Source: Mactromeris polynyma
Taxonomy: Eukaryota > Mollusca > Bivalvia > Venerida > Mactridae
NCBI GenBank assembly: GCA_032209605.1
Contig: JASFXZ010000117.1
Location: 124,001-188,000 of the forward strand
Reading direction: 5' to 3'
Length of the DNA: 64,000 bases
Every line of letters starts with the position of its first letter. Position 1 is the stretch's first letter. The position numbers and the translations under genes were made by a program. Under the pieces are notes generated by a model. It had not been told where the DNA came from and did no database searches. It saw only the letters and a program-made list of their open reading frames with translations. Shown here piece after piece: positions 20,985 through 36,400 of the stretch.

Positions 20985-23900
20985 TACTCGAATATACATA
21001 ACGCACAATTTAACATAACATAAATAGCACATCAGAAATAAACACGTGACGTTCTTCAATAACAGTTCATTTTGTTTTTACATATATGTCAAGTGTTTTT
21101 CAGAGTTGCGTTACTCTCATATTGTGTATGTCGATTACATTGTTTACATCACTGCATTCTGACAGACGCGATATTGTCGGCAGGATACTGAATGAAATAA
21201 AAGCAAGAACAATGGATGGATTACATTTAAATGACCACGTGACGCAGATGAGTTTTTCTTCAAGCGTTGGCTTGAATGTGATCTATCGGCAAAAAGAATA
21301 ACCTTCTGGGTATTGAACCGGTATATATTGCTACCTGATGAACGTTTGTGGTGAGGAGTATATATTTACAAACAATTACAAAAATAAAGAATACCTCGGG
21401 TGAGAGTCGAAGTGGTGCTTAACTTTTCAATAAATACATCTAAATACAGAACGTTTAACCGACTGAGTTATAGAGGCACACACCTAGTTTGGATTAAATA
21501 ACTTGTTTTGTAGTCGGTGTTCCATAATAAACATGCCTTTGTCTATTTTCTGTATGCATACTAGGCATCGGTACGCTATTGCTGTGTACAATTGTTGTAT
21601 GCCACCGTATGTTGTATATGTATTGTACAAAGCCAAATGTAAATCTGAGTTACCATGCGGAATGATAACCAGACGTATGATGCACTAACCAGCGCTGCTA
21701 TTAGTGAAAAGGTAACACTATATTGTAATAATAAACATAATTTATTCAGCAATTAAGACAAATACTCGAATATACATAACGCACAATTTAACATAACATA
21801 AATAGCACATCAGAAATAAACACGTGACGTTCTTCAATAACAGTTCATTTTGTTTTTACATATATGTCAAGTGTTTTTCAGAGTTGCGTTACTCTCATAT
21901 TGTGTATGTCGATTACATTGTTTACATCACTGCATTCTGACAGACGCGATATTGTCGGCAGGATACTGAATGAAATAAAAGCAAGAACAATGGATGGATT
22001 ACATTTAAATGACCACGTGACGCAGATGAGTTTTTCTTCAAGCGTTGGCTTGAATGTGATCTATCGGCAAAAAGAATAACCTTCTGGGTATTGAACCGGT
22101 ATATATTGCTACCTGATGAACGTTTGTGGTGAGGAGTATATATTTACAAACAATTACAAAAATAAAGAATACCTCGGGTGAGAGTCGAACTGGTGCTTAA
22201 CTTTTCAATAAATACATCTAAATACAGAACGTTTAACCGACTGAGTTATAGAGGCACACACCTAGTTTGGATTAAATAACTTGTTTTGTAGTCTGTGTTC
22301 CATAATAAACATGCCTTTGTCTATTTTCTGTATGCATACTAGGCATCGGTACGCTATTGCTGTGTACAATTGTTGTATGCCACCGTATGTTGTATATGTA
22401 TTGTACAAAGCCAAATGTAAATCTGAGTTACCATGCGGAATGATAACCAGACGTATGATGCACTAACCAGCGCTGCTATTAGTGAAAAGGTAACACTATA
22501 TTGTAATAATAAACATAATATCAGCAATTAAGACAAATACTCGAATATACATAACGCACAATTTAACATAACATAAATAGCACATCAGAAATAAACACGT
22601 GACGTTCTTCAATAACAGTTCATTTTGTTTTTACATATATGTCAAGTGTTTCAGAGTTGCGTTACTCTCATATTGTGTATGTCGATTACATTGTTTACAT
22701 CACTGCATTCTAACAGACGCGATATTGTCGGCAGAATACTGAATGAAATAAAAGCAAGAACAATGGATGGATTACATTTAAATGACCACGTGACGCAGAT
22801 GAGTTTTTCTTCAAGCGTTGGCTTGAATGTGATCTATCGGCAAAAAGAATAACCTTCTGGGTATTGAACCGGTATATATTGCTACCTGATGAACGTTTGT
22901 GGTGAGGAGTATATATTTACAAACAATTACAAAAATAAAGAATACCTCGGGTGAGAGTCGAACTGGTGCTTAACTTTTCAATAAATACATCTAAATACAG
23001 AACGTTTAACCGACTGAGTTATAGAGGCACACACCTAGTTTGGATTAAATAACTTGTTTTGTAGTCTGTGTTCCATAATAAACATGCCTTTGTCTATTTT
23101 CTGTATGCATACTAGGCATCGGTACGCTATTGCTGTGTACAATTGTTGTATGCCACCGTATGTTGTATATGTATTGTACAAAGCCAAATGTAAATCTGAG
23201 TTACCATGCGGAATGATAACCAGACGTATGATGCACTAACCAGCGCTGCTATTAGTGAAAAGGTAACACTATATTGTAATAATAAACATAATATCAGCAA
23301 TTAAGACAAATACTCGAATATACATAACGCACAATTTAACATAACATAAATAGCACATCAGAAATAAACACGTGACGTTCTTCAATAACAGTTCATTTTG
23401 TTTTTACATATATGTCAAGTGTTTCAGAGTTGCGTTACTCTCATATTGTGTATGTCGATTACATTGTTTACATCACTGCATTCTGACAGACGCGATATTG
23501 TCGGCAGGATACTGAATGAAATAAAAGCAAGAACAATGGATGGATTACATTTAAATGACCACGTGACGCAGATGAGTTTTTCTTCAAGCGTTGGCTTGAA
23601 TGTGATCTATCGGCAAAAAGAATAACCTTCTGGGTATTGAACCGGTATATATTGCTACCTGATGAACGTTTGTGGTGAGGAGTATATATTTACAAACAAT
23701 TACAAAAATAAAGAATACCTCGGGTGAGAGTCGAACTGGTGCTTAACTTTTCAATAAATACATCTAAATACTGAACGTTTAACCGACTGAGTTATAGAGG
23801 CACACACCTAGTTTGGATTAAATAACTTGTTTTGTAGTCTGTGTTCCATAATAAACATGCCTTTGTCTATTTTCTGTATGCATACTAGGCATCGGTACGC

Positions 23901-26900
23901 TATTGCTGTGTACAATTGTTGTATGCCACCGTATGTTGTATATGTATTGTACAAAGCCAAATGTAAATCTGAGTTACCATGCGGAATGATAACCAGACGT
24001 ATGATGCACTAACCAGCGCTGCTATTAGTGAAAAGGTAACACTATATTGTAATAATAAACATAATTTATTCAGCAATTAAGACAAATACTCGAATATACA
24101 TAACGCACAATTTAACATAACATAAATAGCACATCAGAAATAAACACGTGACGTTCTTCAATAACAGTTCATTTTGTTTTTACATATATGTCAAGTGTTT
24201 TTCAGAGTTGCGTTACTCTCATATTGTGTATGTCGATTACATTGTTTACATCACTGCATTCTGACAGACGCGATATTGTCGGCAGGATACTGAATGAAAT
24301 AAAAGCAAGAACAATGGATGGATTACATTTAAATGACCACGTGACGCAGATGAGTTTTTCTTCAAGCGTTGGCTTGAATGTGATCTATCGGCAAAAAGAA
24401 TAACCTTCTGGGTATTGAACCGGTATATATTGCTACCTGATGAACGTTTGTGGTGAGGAGTATATATTTACAAACAATTACAAAAATAAAGAATACCTCG
24501 GGTGAGAGTCGAACTGGTGCTTAACTTTTCAATAAATACATCTAAATACAGAACGTTTAACCGACTGAGTTATAGAGGCACACACCTAGTTTGGATTAAA
24601 TAACTTGTTTTGTAGTCGGTGTTCCATAATAAACATGCCTTTGTCTATTTTCTGTATGCATACTAGGCATCGGTACGCTATTGCTGTGTACAATTGTTGT
24701 ATGCCACCGTATGTTGTATATGTATTGTACAAAGCCAAATGTAAATCTGAGTTACCATGCGGAATGATAACCAGACGTATGATGCACTAACCAGCGCTGC
24801 TATTAGTGAAAAGGTAACACTATATTGTAATAATAAACATAATTTATTCAGCAATTAAGACAAATACTCGAATATACATAACGCACAATTTAACATAACA
24901 TAAATAGCACATCAGAAATAAACACGTGACGTTCTTCAATAACAGTTCATTTTGTTTTTACATATATGTCAAGTGTTTCAGAGTTGCGTTACTCTCATAT
25001 TGTGTATGTCGATTACATTGTTTACATCACTGCATTCTGACAGACGCGATCTGGTCGGCAGGATACTGAATGAAATAAAAGCAAGAACAATGGATGGATT
25101 ACATTTAAATGACCACGTGACGCAGATGAGTTATTCTTCAAGCGTTGGCTTGAATGTGATCTATCGGCAAAAAGAATAACCTTCTGGGTATTGAACCGGT
25201 ATATATTGCTACCTGATGAACGTTTGTGGTGAGGAGTATATATTTACAAACAATTACAAAAATAAAGAATACCTCGGGTGAGAGTCGAACTGGTGCTTAA
25301 CTTTTCAATAAATACATCTAAATACAGAACGTTTAACCGACTGAGTTATAGAGGCACACACCTAGTTTGGATTAAATAACTTGTTTTGTAGTCTGTGTTC
25401 CATAATAAACATGCCTTTGTCTATTTTCTGTATGCATACTAGGCATCGGTACGCTATTGCTGTGTACAATTGTTGTATGCCACCGTATGTTGTATATGTA
25501 TTGTACAAAGCCAAATGTAAATCTGAGTTACCATGCGGAATGATAACCAGACGTATGATGCACTAACCAGCGCTGCTATTAGTGAAAAGGTAACACTATA
25601 TTGTAATAATAAACATAATTTATTCAGCAATTAAGACAAATACTCGAATATACATAACGCACAATTTAACATAACATAAATAGCACATCAGAAATAAACA
25701 CGTGACGTTCTTCAATAACAGTTCATTTTGTTTTTACATATATGTCAAGTGTTTCAGAGTTGCGTTACTCTCATATTGTGTATGTCGATTACATTGTTTA
25801 CATCACTGCATTCTGACAGACGCGATATTGTCGGCAGGATACTGAATGAAATAAAAGCAAGAACAATGGATGGATTACATTTAAATGACCACGTGACGCA
25901 GATGAGTTTTTCTTCAAGCGTTGGCTTGAATGTGATCTATCGGCAAAAAGAATAACCTTCTGGGTATTGAACCGGTATATATTGCTACCTAATGAACGTT
26001 TGTGGTGAGGAGTATATATTTACAAACAATTACAAAAATAAAGAATACCTCGGGTGAGAGTCGAACTGGTGCTTAACTTTTCAATAAATACATCTAAATA
26101 CAGAACGTTTAACCGACTGAGTTATAGAGGCACACACCTAGTTTGGATTAAATAACTTGTTTTGTAGTCTGTGTTCCATAATAAACATGCCTTTGTCTAT
26201 TTTCTGTATGCATACTAGGCATCGGTACGCTATTGCTGTGTACAATTGTTGTATGCCACCGTATGTTGTATATGTATTGTACAAAGCCAAATGTAAATCT
26301 GAGTTACCATGCGGAATGATAACCAGACGTATGATGCACTAACCAGCGCTGCTATTAGTGAAAAGGTAACACTATATTGTAATAATAAACATAATTTATT
26401 CAGCAATTAAGACAAATACTCGAATATACATAACGCACAATTTAACATAACATAAATAGCACATCAGAAATAAACACGTGACGTTCTTCAATAATAGTTC
26501 ATTTTGTTTTTACATATATGTCAAGTGTTTTTCAGAGTTGCGTTACTCTCATATTGTGTATGTCGATTACATTGTTTACATCACTGCATTCTGACAGACG
26601 CGATATTGTCGGCAGGATACTGAATGAAATAAAAGCAAGAACAATGGATGGATTACATTTAAATGACCACGTGACGCAGATGAGTTTTTCTTCAAGCGTT
26701 GGCTTGAATGTGATCTATCGGCAAAAAGAATAACCTTCTGGGTATTGAACCGGTATATATTGCTACCTGATGAACGTTTGTGGTGAGGAGTATATATTTA
26801 CAAACAATTACAAAAATAAAGAATACCTCGGGTGAGAGTCGAACTGGTGCTTAACTTTTCAATAAATACATCTAAATACAGAACGTTTAACCGACTGAGT

Positions 26901-27194
26901 TATAGAGGCACACACCTAGTTTGGATTAAATAACTTGTTTTGTAGTCTGTGTTCCATAATAAACATGCCTTTGTCTATTTTCTGTATGCATACTAGGCAT
27001 CGGTACGCTATTGCTGTGTACAATTGTTGTATGCCACCGTATGTTGTATATGTATTGTACAAAACCAAATGTAAATCTGAGTTACCATGCGGAATGATAA
27101 CCAGACGTATGATGCACTAACCAGCGCTGCTATTAGTGAAAAGGTAACACTATATTGTAATAATAAACATAATTTATTCAGCAATTAAGACAAA
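20985..27194 (+). repeat. Eight-unit higher-order repeat, copy 1 (units 28-35)
   Basis: Unit starts: 20985, 21763, 22538, 23311, 24087, 24865, 25641, 26417. Markers shared with the next copy at +6,210: B-box G at 21412, 3-bp deletions at the ends of units 29 and 30, A at 22712 and A in GCAGAATAC (unit 30), T at 23772 (unit 31), G variant of open frame 2 in units 28 and 32, and CTG at 25051-25053 (unit 33). Units 34 and 35 match their partners less well (private changes near 25991, 26495 and 27064), so close identity is limited to units 28-33. Confidence 0.88.
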
Positions 27195-30100
27195 TACTCG
27201 AATATACATAACGCACAATTTAACATAACATAAATAGCACATCAGAAATAAACACGTGACGTTCTTCAATAACAGTTCATTTTGTTTTTACATATATGTC
27301 AAGTGTTTTTCAGAGTTGCGTTACTCTCATATTGTGTATGTCGATTACATTGTTTACATCACTGCATTCTGACAGACGCGATATTGTCGGCAGGATACTG
27401 AATGAAATAAAAGCAAGAACAATGGATGGATTACATTTAAATGACCACGTGACGCAGATGAGTTTTTCTTCAAGCGTTGGCTTGAATGTGATCTATCGGC
27501 AAAAAGAATAACCTTCTGGGTATTGAACCGGTATATATTGCTACCTGATGAACGTTTGTGGTGAGGAGTATATATTTACAAACAATTACAAAAATAAAGA
27601 ATACCTCGGGTGAGAGTCGAAGTGGTGCTTAACTTTTCAATAAATACATCTAAATACAGAACGTTTAACCGACTGAGTTATAGAGGCACACACCTAGTTT
27701 GGATTAAATAACTTGTTTTGTAGTCGGTGTTCCATAATAAACATGCCTTTGTCTATTTTCTGTATGCATACTAGGCATCGGTACGCTATTGCTGTGTACA
27801 ATTGTTGTATGCCACCGTATGTTGTATATGTATTGTACAAAGCCAAATGTAAATCTGAGTTACCATGCGGAATGATAACCAGACGTATGATGCACTAACC
27901 AGCGCTGCTATTAGTGAAAAGGTAACACTATATTGTAATAATAAACATAATTTATTCAGCAATTAAGACAAATACTCGAATATACATAACGCACAATTTA
28001 ACATAACATAAATAGCACATCAGAAATAAACACGTGACGTTCTTCAATAACAGTTCATTTTGTTTTTACATATATGTCAAGTGTTTTTCAGAGTTGCGTT
28101 ACTCTCATATTGTGTATGTCGATTACATTGTTTACATCACTGCATTCTGACAGACGCGATATTGTCGGCAGGATACTGAATGAAATAAAAGCAAGAACAA
28201 TGGATGGATTACATTTAAATGACCACGTGACGCAGATGAGTTTTTCTTCAAGCGTTGGCTTGAATGTGATCTATCGGCAAAAAGAATAACCTTCTGGGTA
28301 TTGAACCGGTATATATTGCTACCTGATGAACGTTTGTGGTGAGGAGTATATATTTACAAACAATTACAAAAATAAAGAATACCTCGGGTGAGAGTCGAAC
28401 TGGTGCTTAACTTTTCAATAAATACATCTAAATACAGAACGTTTAACCGACTGAGTTATAGAGGCACACACCTAGTTTGGATTAAATAACTTGTTTTGTA
28501 GTCTGTGTTCCATAATAAACATGCCTTTGTCTATTTTCTGTATGCATACTAGGCATCAGTACGCTATTGCTGTGTACAATTGTTGTATGCCACCGTATGT
28601 TGTATATGTATTGTACAAAGCCAAATGTAAATCTGAGTTACCATGCGGAATGATAACCAGACGTATGATGCACTAACCAGCGCTGCTATTAGTGAAAAGG
28701 TAACACTATATTGTAATAATAAACATAATATCAGCAATTAAGACAAATACTCGAATATACATAACGCACAATTTAACATAACATAAATAGCACATCAGAA
28801 ATAAACACGTGACGTTCTTCAATAACAGTTCATTTTGTTTTTACATATATGTCAAGTGTTTCAGAGTTGCGTTACTCTCATATTGTGTATGTCGATTACA
28901 TTGTTTACATCACTGCATTCTAACAGACGCGATATTGTCGGCAGAATACTGAATGAAATAAAAGCAAGAACAATGGATGGATTACATTTAAATGACCACG
29001 TGACGCAGATGAGTTTTTCTTCAAGCGTTGGCTTGAATGTGATCTATCGGCAAAAAGAATAACCTTCTGGGTATTGAACCGGTATATATTGCTACCTGAT
29101 GAACGTTTGTGGTGAGGAGTATATATTTACAAACAATTACAAAAATAAAGAATACCTCGGGTGAGAGTCGAACTGGTGCTTAACTTTTCAATAAATACAT
29201 CTAAATACAGAACGTTTAACCGACTGAGTTATAGAGGCACACACCTAGTTTGGATTAAATAACTTGTTTTGTAGTCTGTGTTCCATAATAAACATGCCTT
29301 TGTCTATTTTCTGTATGCATACTAGGCATCGGTACGCTATTGCTGTGTACAATTGTTGTATGCCACCGTATGTTGTATATGTATTGTACAAAGCCAAATG
29401 TAAATCTGAGTTACCATGCGGAATGATAACCAGACGTATGATGCACTAACCAGCGCTGCTATTAGTGAAAAGGTAACACTATATTGTAATAATAAACATA
29501 ATATCAGCAATTAAGACAAATACTCGAATATACATAACGCACAATTTAACATAACATAAATAGCACATCAGAAATAAACACGTGACGTTCTTCAATAACA
29601 GTTCATTTTGTTTTTACATATATGTCAAGTGTTTCAGAGTTGCGTTACTCTCATATTGTGTATGTCGATTACATTGTTTACATCACTGCATTCTGACAGA
29701 CGCGATATTGTCGGCAGGATACTGAATGAAATAAAAGCAAGAACAATGGATGGATTACATTTAAATGACCACGTGACGCAGATGAGTTTTTCTTCAAGCG
29801 TTGGCTTGAATGTGATCTATCGGCAAAAAGAATAACCTTCTGGGTATTGAACCGGTATATATTGCTACCTGATGAACGTTTGTGGTGAGGAGTATATATT
29901 TACAAACAATTACAAAAATAAAGAATACCTCGGGTGAGAGTCGAAGTGGTGCTTAACTTTTCAATAAATACATCTAAATACTGAACGTTTAACCGACTGA
30001 GTTATAGAGGCACACACCTAGTTTGGATTAAATAACTTGTTTTGTAGTCTGTGTTCCATAATAAACATGCCTTTGTCTATTTTCTGTATGCATACTAGGC

Positions 30101-33100
30101 ATCGGTACGCTATTGCTGTGTACAATTGTTGTATGCCACCGTATGTTGTATATGTATTGTACAAAGCCAAATGTAAATCTGAGTTACCATGCGGAATGAT
30201 AACCAGACGTATGATGCACTAACCAGCGCTGCTATTAGTGAAAAGGTAACACTATATTGTAATAATAAACATAATTTATTCAGCAATTAAGACAAATACT
30301 CGAATATACATAACGCACAATTTAACATAACATAAATAGCACATCAGAAATAAACACGTGACGTTCTTCAATAACAGTTCATTTTGTTTTTACATATATG
30401 TCAAGTGTTTTTCAGAGTTGCGTTACTCTCATATTGTGTATGTCGATTACATTGTTTACATCACTGCATTCTGACAGACGCGATATTGTCGGCAGGATAC
30501 TGAATGAAATAAAAGCAAGAACAATGGATGGATTACATTTAAATGACCACGTGACGCAGATGAGTTTTTCTTCAAGCGTTGGCTTGAATGTGATCTATCG
30601 GCAAAAAGAATAACCTTCTGGGTATTGAACCGGTATATATTGCTACCTGATGAACGTTTGTGGTGAGGAGTATATATTTACAAACAATTACAAAAATAAA
30701 GAATACCTCGGGTGAGAGTCGAACTGGTGCTTAACTTTTCAATAAATACATCTAAATACAGAACGTTTAACCGACTGAGTTATAGAGGCACACACCTAGT
30801 TTGGATTAAATAACTTGTTTTGTAGTCGGTGTTCCATAATAAACATGCCTTTGTCTATTTTCTGTATGCATACTAGGCATCGGTACGCTATTGCTGTGTA
30901 CAATTGTTGTATGCCACCGTATGTTGTATATGTATTGTACAAAGCCAAATGTAAATCTGAGTTACCATGCGGAATGATAACCAGACGTATGATGCACTAA
31001 CCAGCGCTGCTATTAGTGAAAAGGTAACACTATATTGTAATAATAAACATAATTTATTCAGCAATTAAGACAAATACTCGAATATACATAACGCACAATT
31101 TAACATAACATAAATAGCACATCAGAAATAAACACGTGACGTTCTTCAATAACAGTTCATTTTGTTTTTACATATATGTCAAGTGTTTCAGAGTTGCGTT
31201 ACTCTCATATTGTGTATGTCGATTACATTGTTTACATCACTGCATTCTGACAGACGCGATCTGGTCGGCAGGATACTGAATGAAATAAAAGCAAGAACAA
31301 TGGATGGATTACATTTAAATGACCACGTGACGCAGATGAGTTATTCTTCAAGCGTTGGCTTGAATGTGATCTATCGGCAAAAAGAATAACCTTCTGGGTA
31401 TTGAACCGGTATATATTGCTACCTGATGAACGTTTGTGGTGAGGAGTATATATTTACAAACAATTACAAAAATAAAGAATACCTCGGGTGAGAGTCGAAC
31501 TGGTGCTTAACTTTTCAATAAATACATCTAAATACAGAACGTTTAACCGACTGAGTTATAGAGGCACACACCTAGTTTGGATTAAATAACTTGTTTTGTA
31601 GTCTGTGTTCCATAATAAACATGCCTTTGTCTATTTTCTGTATGCATACTAGGCATCGGTACGCTATTGCTGTGTACAATTGTTGTATGCCACCGTATGT
31701 TGTATATGTATTGTACAAAGCCAAATGTAAATCTGAGTTACCATGCGGAATGATAACCAGACGTATGATGCACTAACCAGCGCTGCTATTAGTGAAAAGG
31801 TAACACTATATTGTAATAATAAACATAATTTATTCAGCAATTAAGACAAATACTCGAATATACATAACGCACAATTTAACATAACATAAATAGCACATCA
31901 GAAATAAACACGAGACGTTCTTCAATAACAGTTCATTTTGTTTTTACATATATGTCAAGTGTTTCAGAGTTGCGTTACTCTCATATTGTGTATGTCGATT
32001 ACATTGTTTACATCACTGCATTCTGACAGACGCGATATTGTCGGCAGGATACTGAATGAAATAAAAGCAAGAACAATGGATGGATTACATTTAAATGACC
32101 ACGTGACGCAGATGAGTTATTCTTCAAGCGTTGGCTTGAATGTGATCTATCGGCAAAAAGAATAACCTTCTGGGTATTGAACCGGTATATATTGCTACCT
32201 GATGAACGTTTGTGGTGAGGAGTATATATTTACAAACAATTACAAAAATAAAGAATACCTTGGGTGAGAGTCGAACTGGTGCTTAACTTTTCAATAAATA
32301 CATCTAAATACAGAACGTTTAACCGACTGAGTTATAGAGGCACACACCTAGTTTGGATTAAATAACTTGTTTTGTAGTCTGTGTTCCATAATAAACATGC
32401 CTTTGTCTATTTTCTGTATGCATACTAGGCATCGGTACGCTATTGCTGTGTACAATTGTTGTATGCCACCGTATGTTGTATATGTATTGTACAAAGCCAA
32501 ATGTAAATCTGAGTTACCATGCGGAATGATAACCAGACGTATGATGCACTAACCAGCGCTGCTATTAGTGAAAAGGTAACACTATATTGTAATAATAAAC
32601 ATAATTTATTCAGCAATTAAGACAAATACTCGAATATACATAACGCACAATTTAACATAACATAAATAGCACATCAGAAATAAACACGTGACGTTCTTCA
32701 ATAACAGTTCATTTTGTTTTTACATATATGTCAAGTGTTTTTCAGAGTTGCGTTACTCTCATATTGTGTATGTCGATTACATTGTTTACATCACTGCATT
32801 CTGACAGACGCGATATTGTCGGCAGGATACTGAATGAAATAAAAGCAAGAACAATGGATGGATTACATTTAAATGACCACGTGACGCAGATGAGTTTTTC
32901 TTCAAGCGTTGGCTTGACTGTGATCTATCGGCAAAAAGAATAACCTTCTGGGTATTGAACCGGTATATATTGCTACCTGATGAACGTTTGTGGTGAGGAG
33001 TATATATTTACAAACAATTACAAAAATAAAGAATACCTCGGGTGAGAGTCGAACTGGTGCTTAACTTTTCAATAAATACATCTAAATACAGAACGTTTAA

Positions 33101-33404
33101 CCGACTGAGTTATAGAGGCACACACCTAGTTTGGATTAAATAACTTGTTTTGTAGTCTGTGTTCCATAATAAACATGCCTTTGTCTATTTTCTGTATGCA
33201 TACTAGGCATCGGTACGCTATTGCTGTGTACAATTGTTGTATGCCACCGTATGTTGTATATGTATTGTACAAAGCCAAATGTAAATCTGAGTTACCATGC
33301 GGAATGATAACCAGACGTATGATGCACTAACCAGCGCTGCTATTAGTGAAAAGGTAACACTATATTGTAATAATAAACATAATTTATTCAGCAATTAAGA
33401 CAAA
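27195..33404 (+). repeat. Eight-unit higher-order repeat, copy 2 (units 36-43)
   Basis: Unit starts: 27195, 27973, 28748, 29521, 30297, 31075, 31851, 32627. Markers at +6,210 from copy 1: 27622, the paired 3-bp deletions, 28922, 29982, and CTG at 31261-31263. New changes include an R-to-Q variant in unit 37 (near 28558), a B-box G in unit 39 (29946), a broken CACGTG and the unit-12 type T in unit 42, and an N-to-T change in unit 43. Confidence 0.88.
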
Positions 33405-36400
33405 TACTCGAATATACATAACGCACAATTTAACATAACATAAATAGCACATCAGAAATAAACACGTGACGTTCTTCAATAACAGTTCATTTTGTTTTTA
33501 CATATATGTCAAGTGTTTCAGAGTTGCGTTACTCTCATATTGTGTATGTCGATTACATTGTTTACATCACTGCATTCTGACAGACGCGATATTGTCGGCA
33601 GGATACTGAATGAAATAAAAGCAAGAACAATGGATGGATTAAATTTAAATGACCACGTGACGCAGATGAGTTTTTCTTCAAGCGTTGGCTTGAATGTGAT
33701 CTATCGGCAAAAAGAATAACCTTCTGGGTATTGAACCGGTATATATTGCTACCTGATGAACGTTTGTGGTGAGGAGTATATATTTACAAACAATTACAAA
33801 AATAAAGAATACCTCGGGTGAGAGTCGAACTGGTGCTTAACTTTTCAATAAATACATCTAAATACAGAACGTTTAACCGACTGAGTTATAGAGGCACACA
33901 CCTAGTTTGGATTAAATAACTTGTTTTGTAGTCTGTGTTCCATAATAAACATGCCTTTGTCTATTTTCTGTATGCATACTAGGCATCGGTACGCTATTGC
34001 TGTGTACAATTGTTGTATGCCACCGTATGTTGTATATGTATTGTACAAAGCCAAATGTAAATCTGAGTTACCATGCGGAATGATAACCAGACGTATGATG
34101 CACTAACCAGCGCTGCTATTAGTGAAAAGGTAACACTATATTGTAATAATAAACATAATTTATTCAGCAATTAAGACAAATACTCGAATATACATAACGC
34201 ACAATTTAACATAACATAAATAGCACATCAGAAATAAACACGTGACGTTCTTCAATAACAGTTCATTTTGTTTTTACATATATGTCAAGTGTTTCAGAGT
34301 TGCGTTACTCTCATATTGTGTATGTCGATTACATTGTTTACATCACTGCATTCTGACAGACGCGATATTGTCGGCAGGATACTGAATGAAATAAAAGCAA
34401 GAACAATGGATGGATTACATTTAAATGACCACGTGACGCAGATGAGTTTTTCTTCAAGCGTTGGCTTGAATGTGATCTATCGGCAAAAAGAATAACCTTC
34501 TGGGTATTGAACCGGTATATATTGCTACCTGATGAACGTTTGTGGTGAGGAGTATATATTTACAAACAATTACAAAAATAAAGAATACCTCGGGTGAGAG
34601 TCGAACTGGTGCTTATCTTTTCAATAAATACATCTAAATACAGAACGTTTAACCGACTGAGTTATAGAGGCACACACCTAGTTTGGATTAAATAACTTGT
34701 TTTGTAGTCTGTGTTCCATAATAAACATGCCTTTGTCTATTTTCTGTATGCATACTAGGCATCGGTACGCTATTGCTGTGTACAATTGTTGTATGCCACC
34801 GTATGTTGTATATGTATTGTACAAAGCCAAATGTAAATCTGAGTTACCATGCGGAATGATAACCAGACGTATGATGCACTAACCAGCGCTGCTATTAGTG
34901 AAAAGGTAACACTATATTGTAATAATTAACATAATTTATTCAGCAATTAAGACAAATACTCGAATATACATAACGCACAATTTAACATAACATAAATAGC
35001 ACATCAGAAATAAACACGTGACGTTCTTCAATAACAGTTCATTTTGTTTTTACATATATGTCAAGTGTTTTTCAGAGTTGCGTTACTCTCATATTGTGTA
35101 TGTCGATTACATTGTTTACATCACTGCATTCTGACAGACGCGATATTGTCGGCAGGATACTGAATGAAATAAAAGCAAGAACAATGGATGGATTACATTT
35201 AAATGACCACGTGACGCAGATGAGTTTTTCTTCAAGCGTTGGCTTGAATGTGATCTATCGGCAAAAAGAATAACCTTCTGGGTATTGAACCGGTATATAT
35301 TGCTACCTGATGAACGTTTGTGGTGAGGAGTATATATTTACAAACAATTACAAAAATAAAGAATACCTCGGGTGAGAGTCGAACTGGTGCTTAACTTTTC
35401 AATAAATACATCTAAATACAGAACGTTTAACCGACTGAGTTATAGAGGCACACACCTAGTTTGGATTAAATAACTTGTTTTGTAGTCTGTGTTCCATAAT
35501 AAACATGCCTTTGTCTATTTTCTGTATGCATACTAGGCATCGGTACGCTATTGCTGTGTACAATTGTTGTATGCCACCGTATGTTGTATATGTATTGTAC
35601 AAAGCCAAATGTAAATCTGAGTTACCATGCGGAATGATAACCAGACGTATGATGCACTAACCAGCGCTGCTATTAGTGAAAAGGTAACACTATATTGTAA
35701 TAATAAACATAATTTATTCAGCAATTAAGACAAATACTCGAATATACATAACGCACAATTTAACATAACATAAATAGCACATCAGAAATAAACACGTGAC
35801 GTTCTTCAATAACAGTTCATTTTGTTTTTACATATATGTCAAGTGTTTCAGAGTTGCGTTACTCTCATATTGTGTATGTCGATTACATTGTTTACATCAC
35901 TGCATTCTGACAGACGCGATATTGTCGGCAGGATACTGAATGAAATAAAAGCAAGAACAATGGATGGATTACATTTAAATGACCACGTGACGCAGATGAG
36001 TTATTCTTCAAGCGTTGGCTTGAATGTGATCTATCGGCAAAAAGAATAACCTTCTGGGTATTGAACCGGTATATATTGCTACCTGATGAACGTTTGTGGT
36101 GAGGAGTATATATTTACAAACAATTACAAAAATAAAGAATACCTCGGGTGAGAGTCGAACTGGTGCTTAACTTTTCAATAAATACATCTAAATACAGAAC
36201 GTTTAACCGACTGAGTTATAGAGGCACACACCTAGTTTGGATTAAATAACTTGTTTTGTAGTCTGTGTTCCATAATAAACATGCCTTTGTCTATTTTCTG
36301 TATGCATACTAGGCATCGGTACGCTATTGCTGTGTACAATTGTTGTATGCCACCGTATGTTGTATATGTATTGTACAAAGCCAAATGTAAATCTGAGTTA

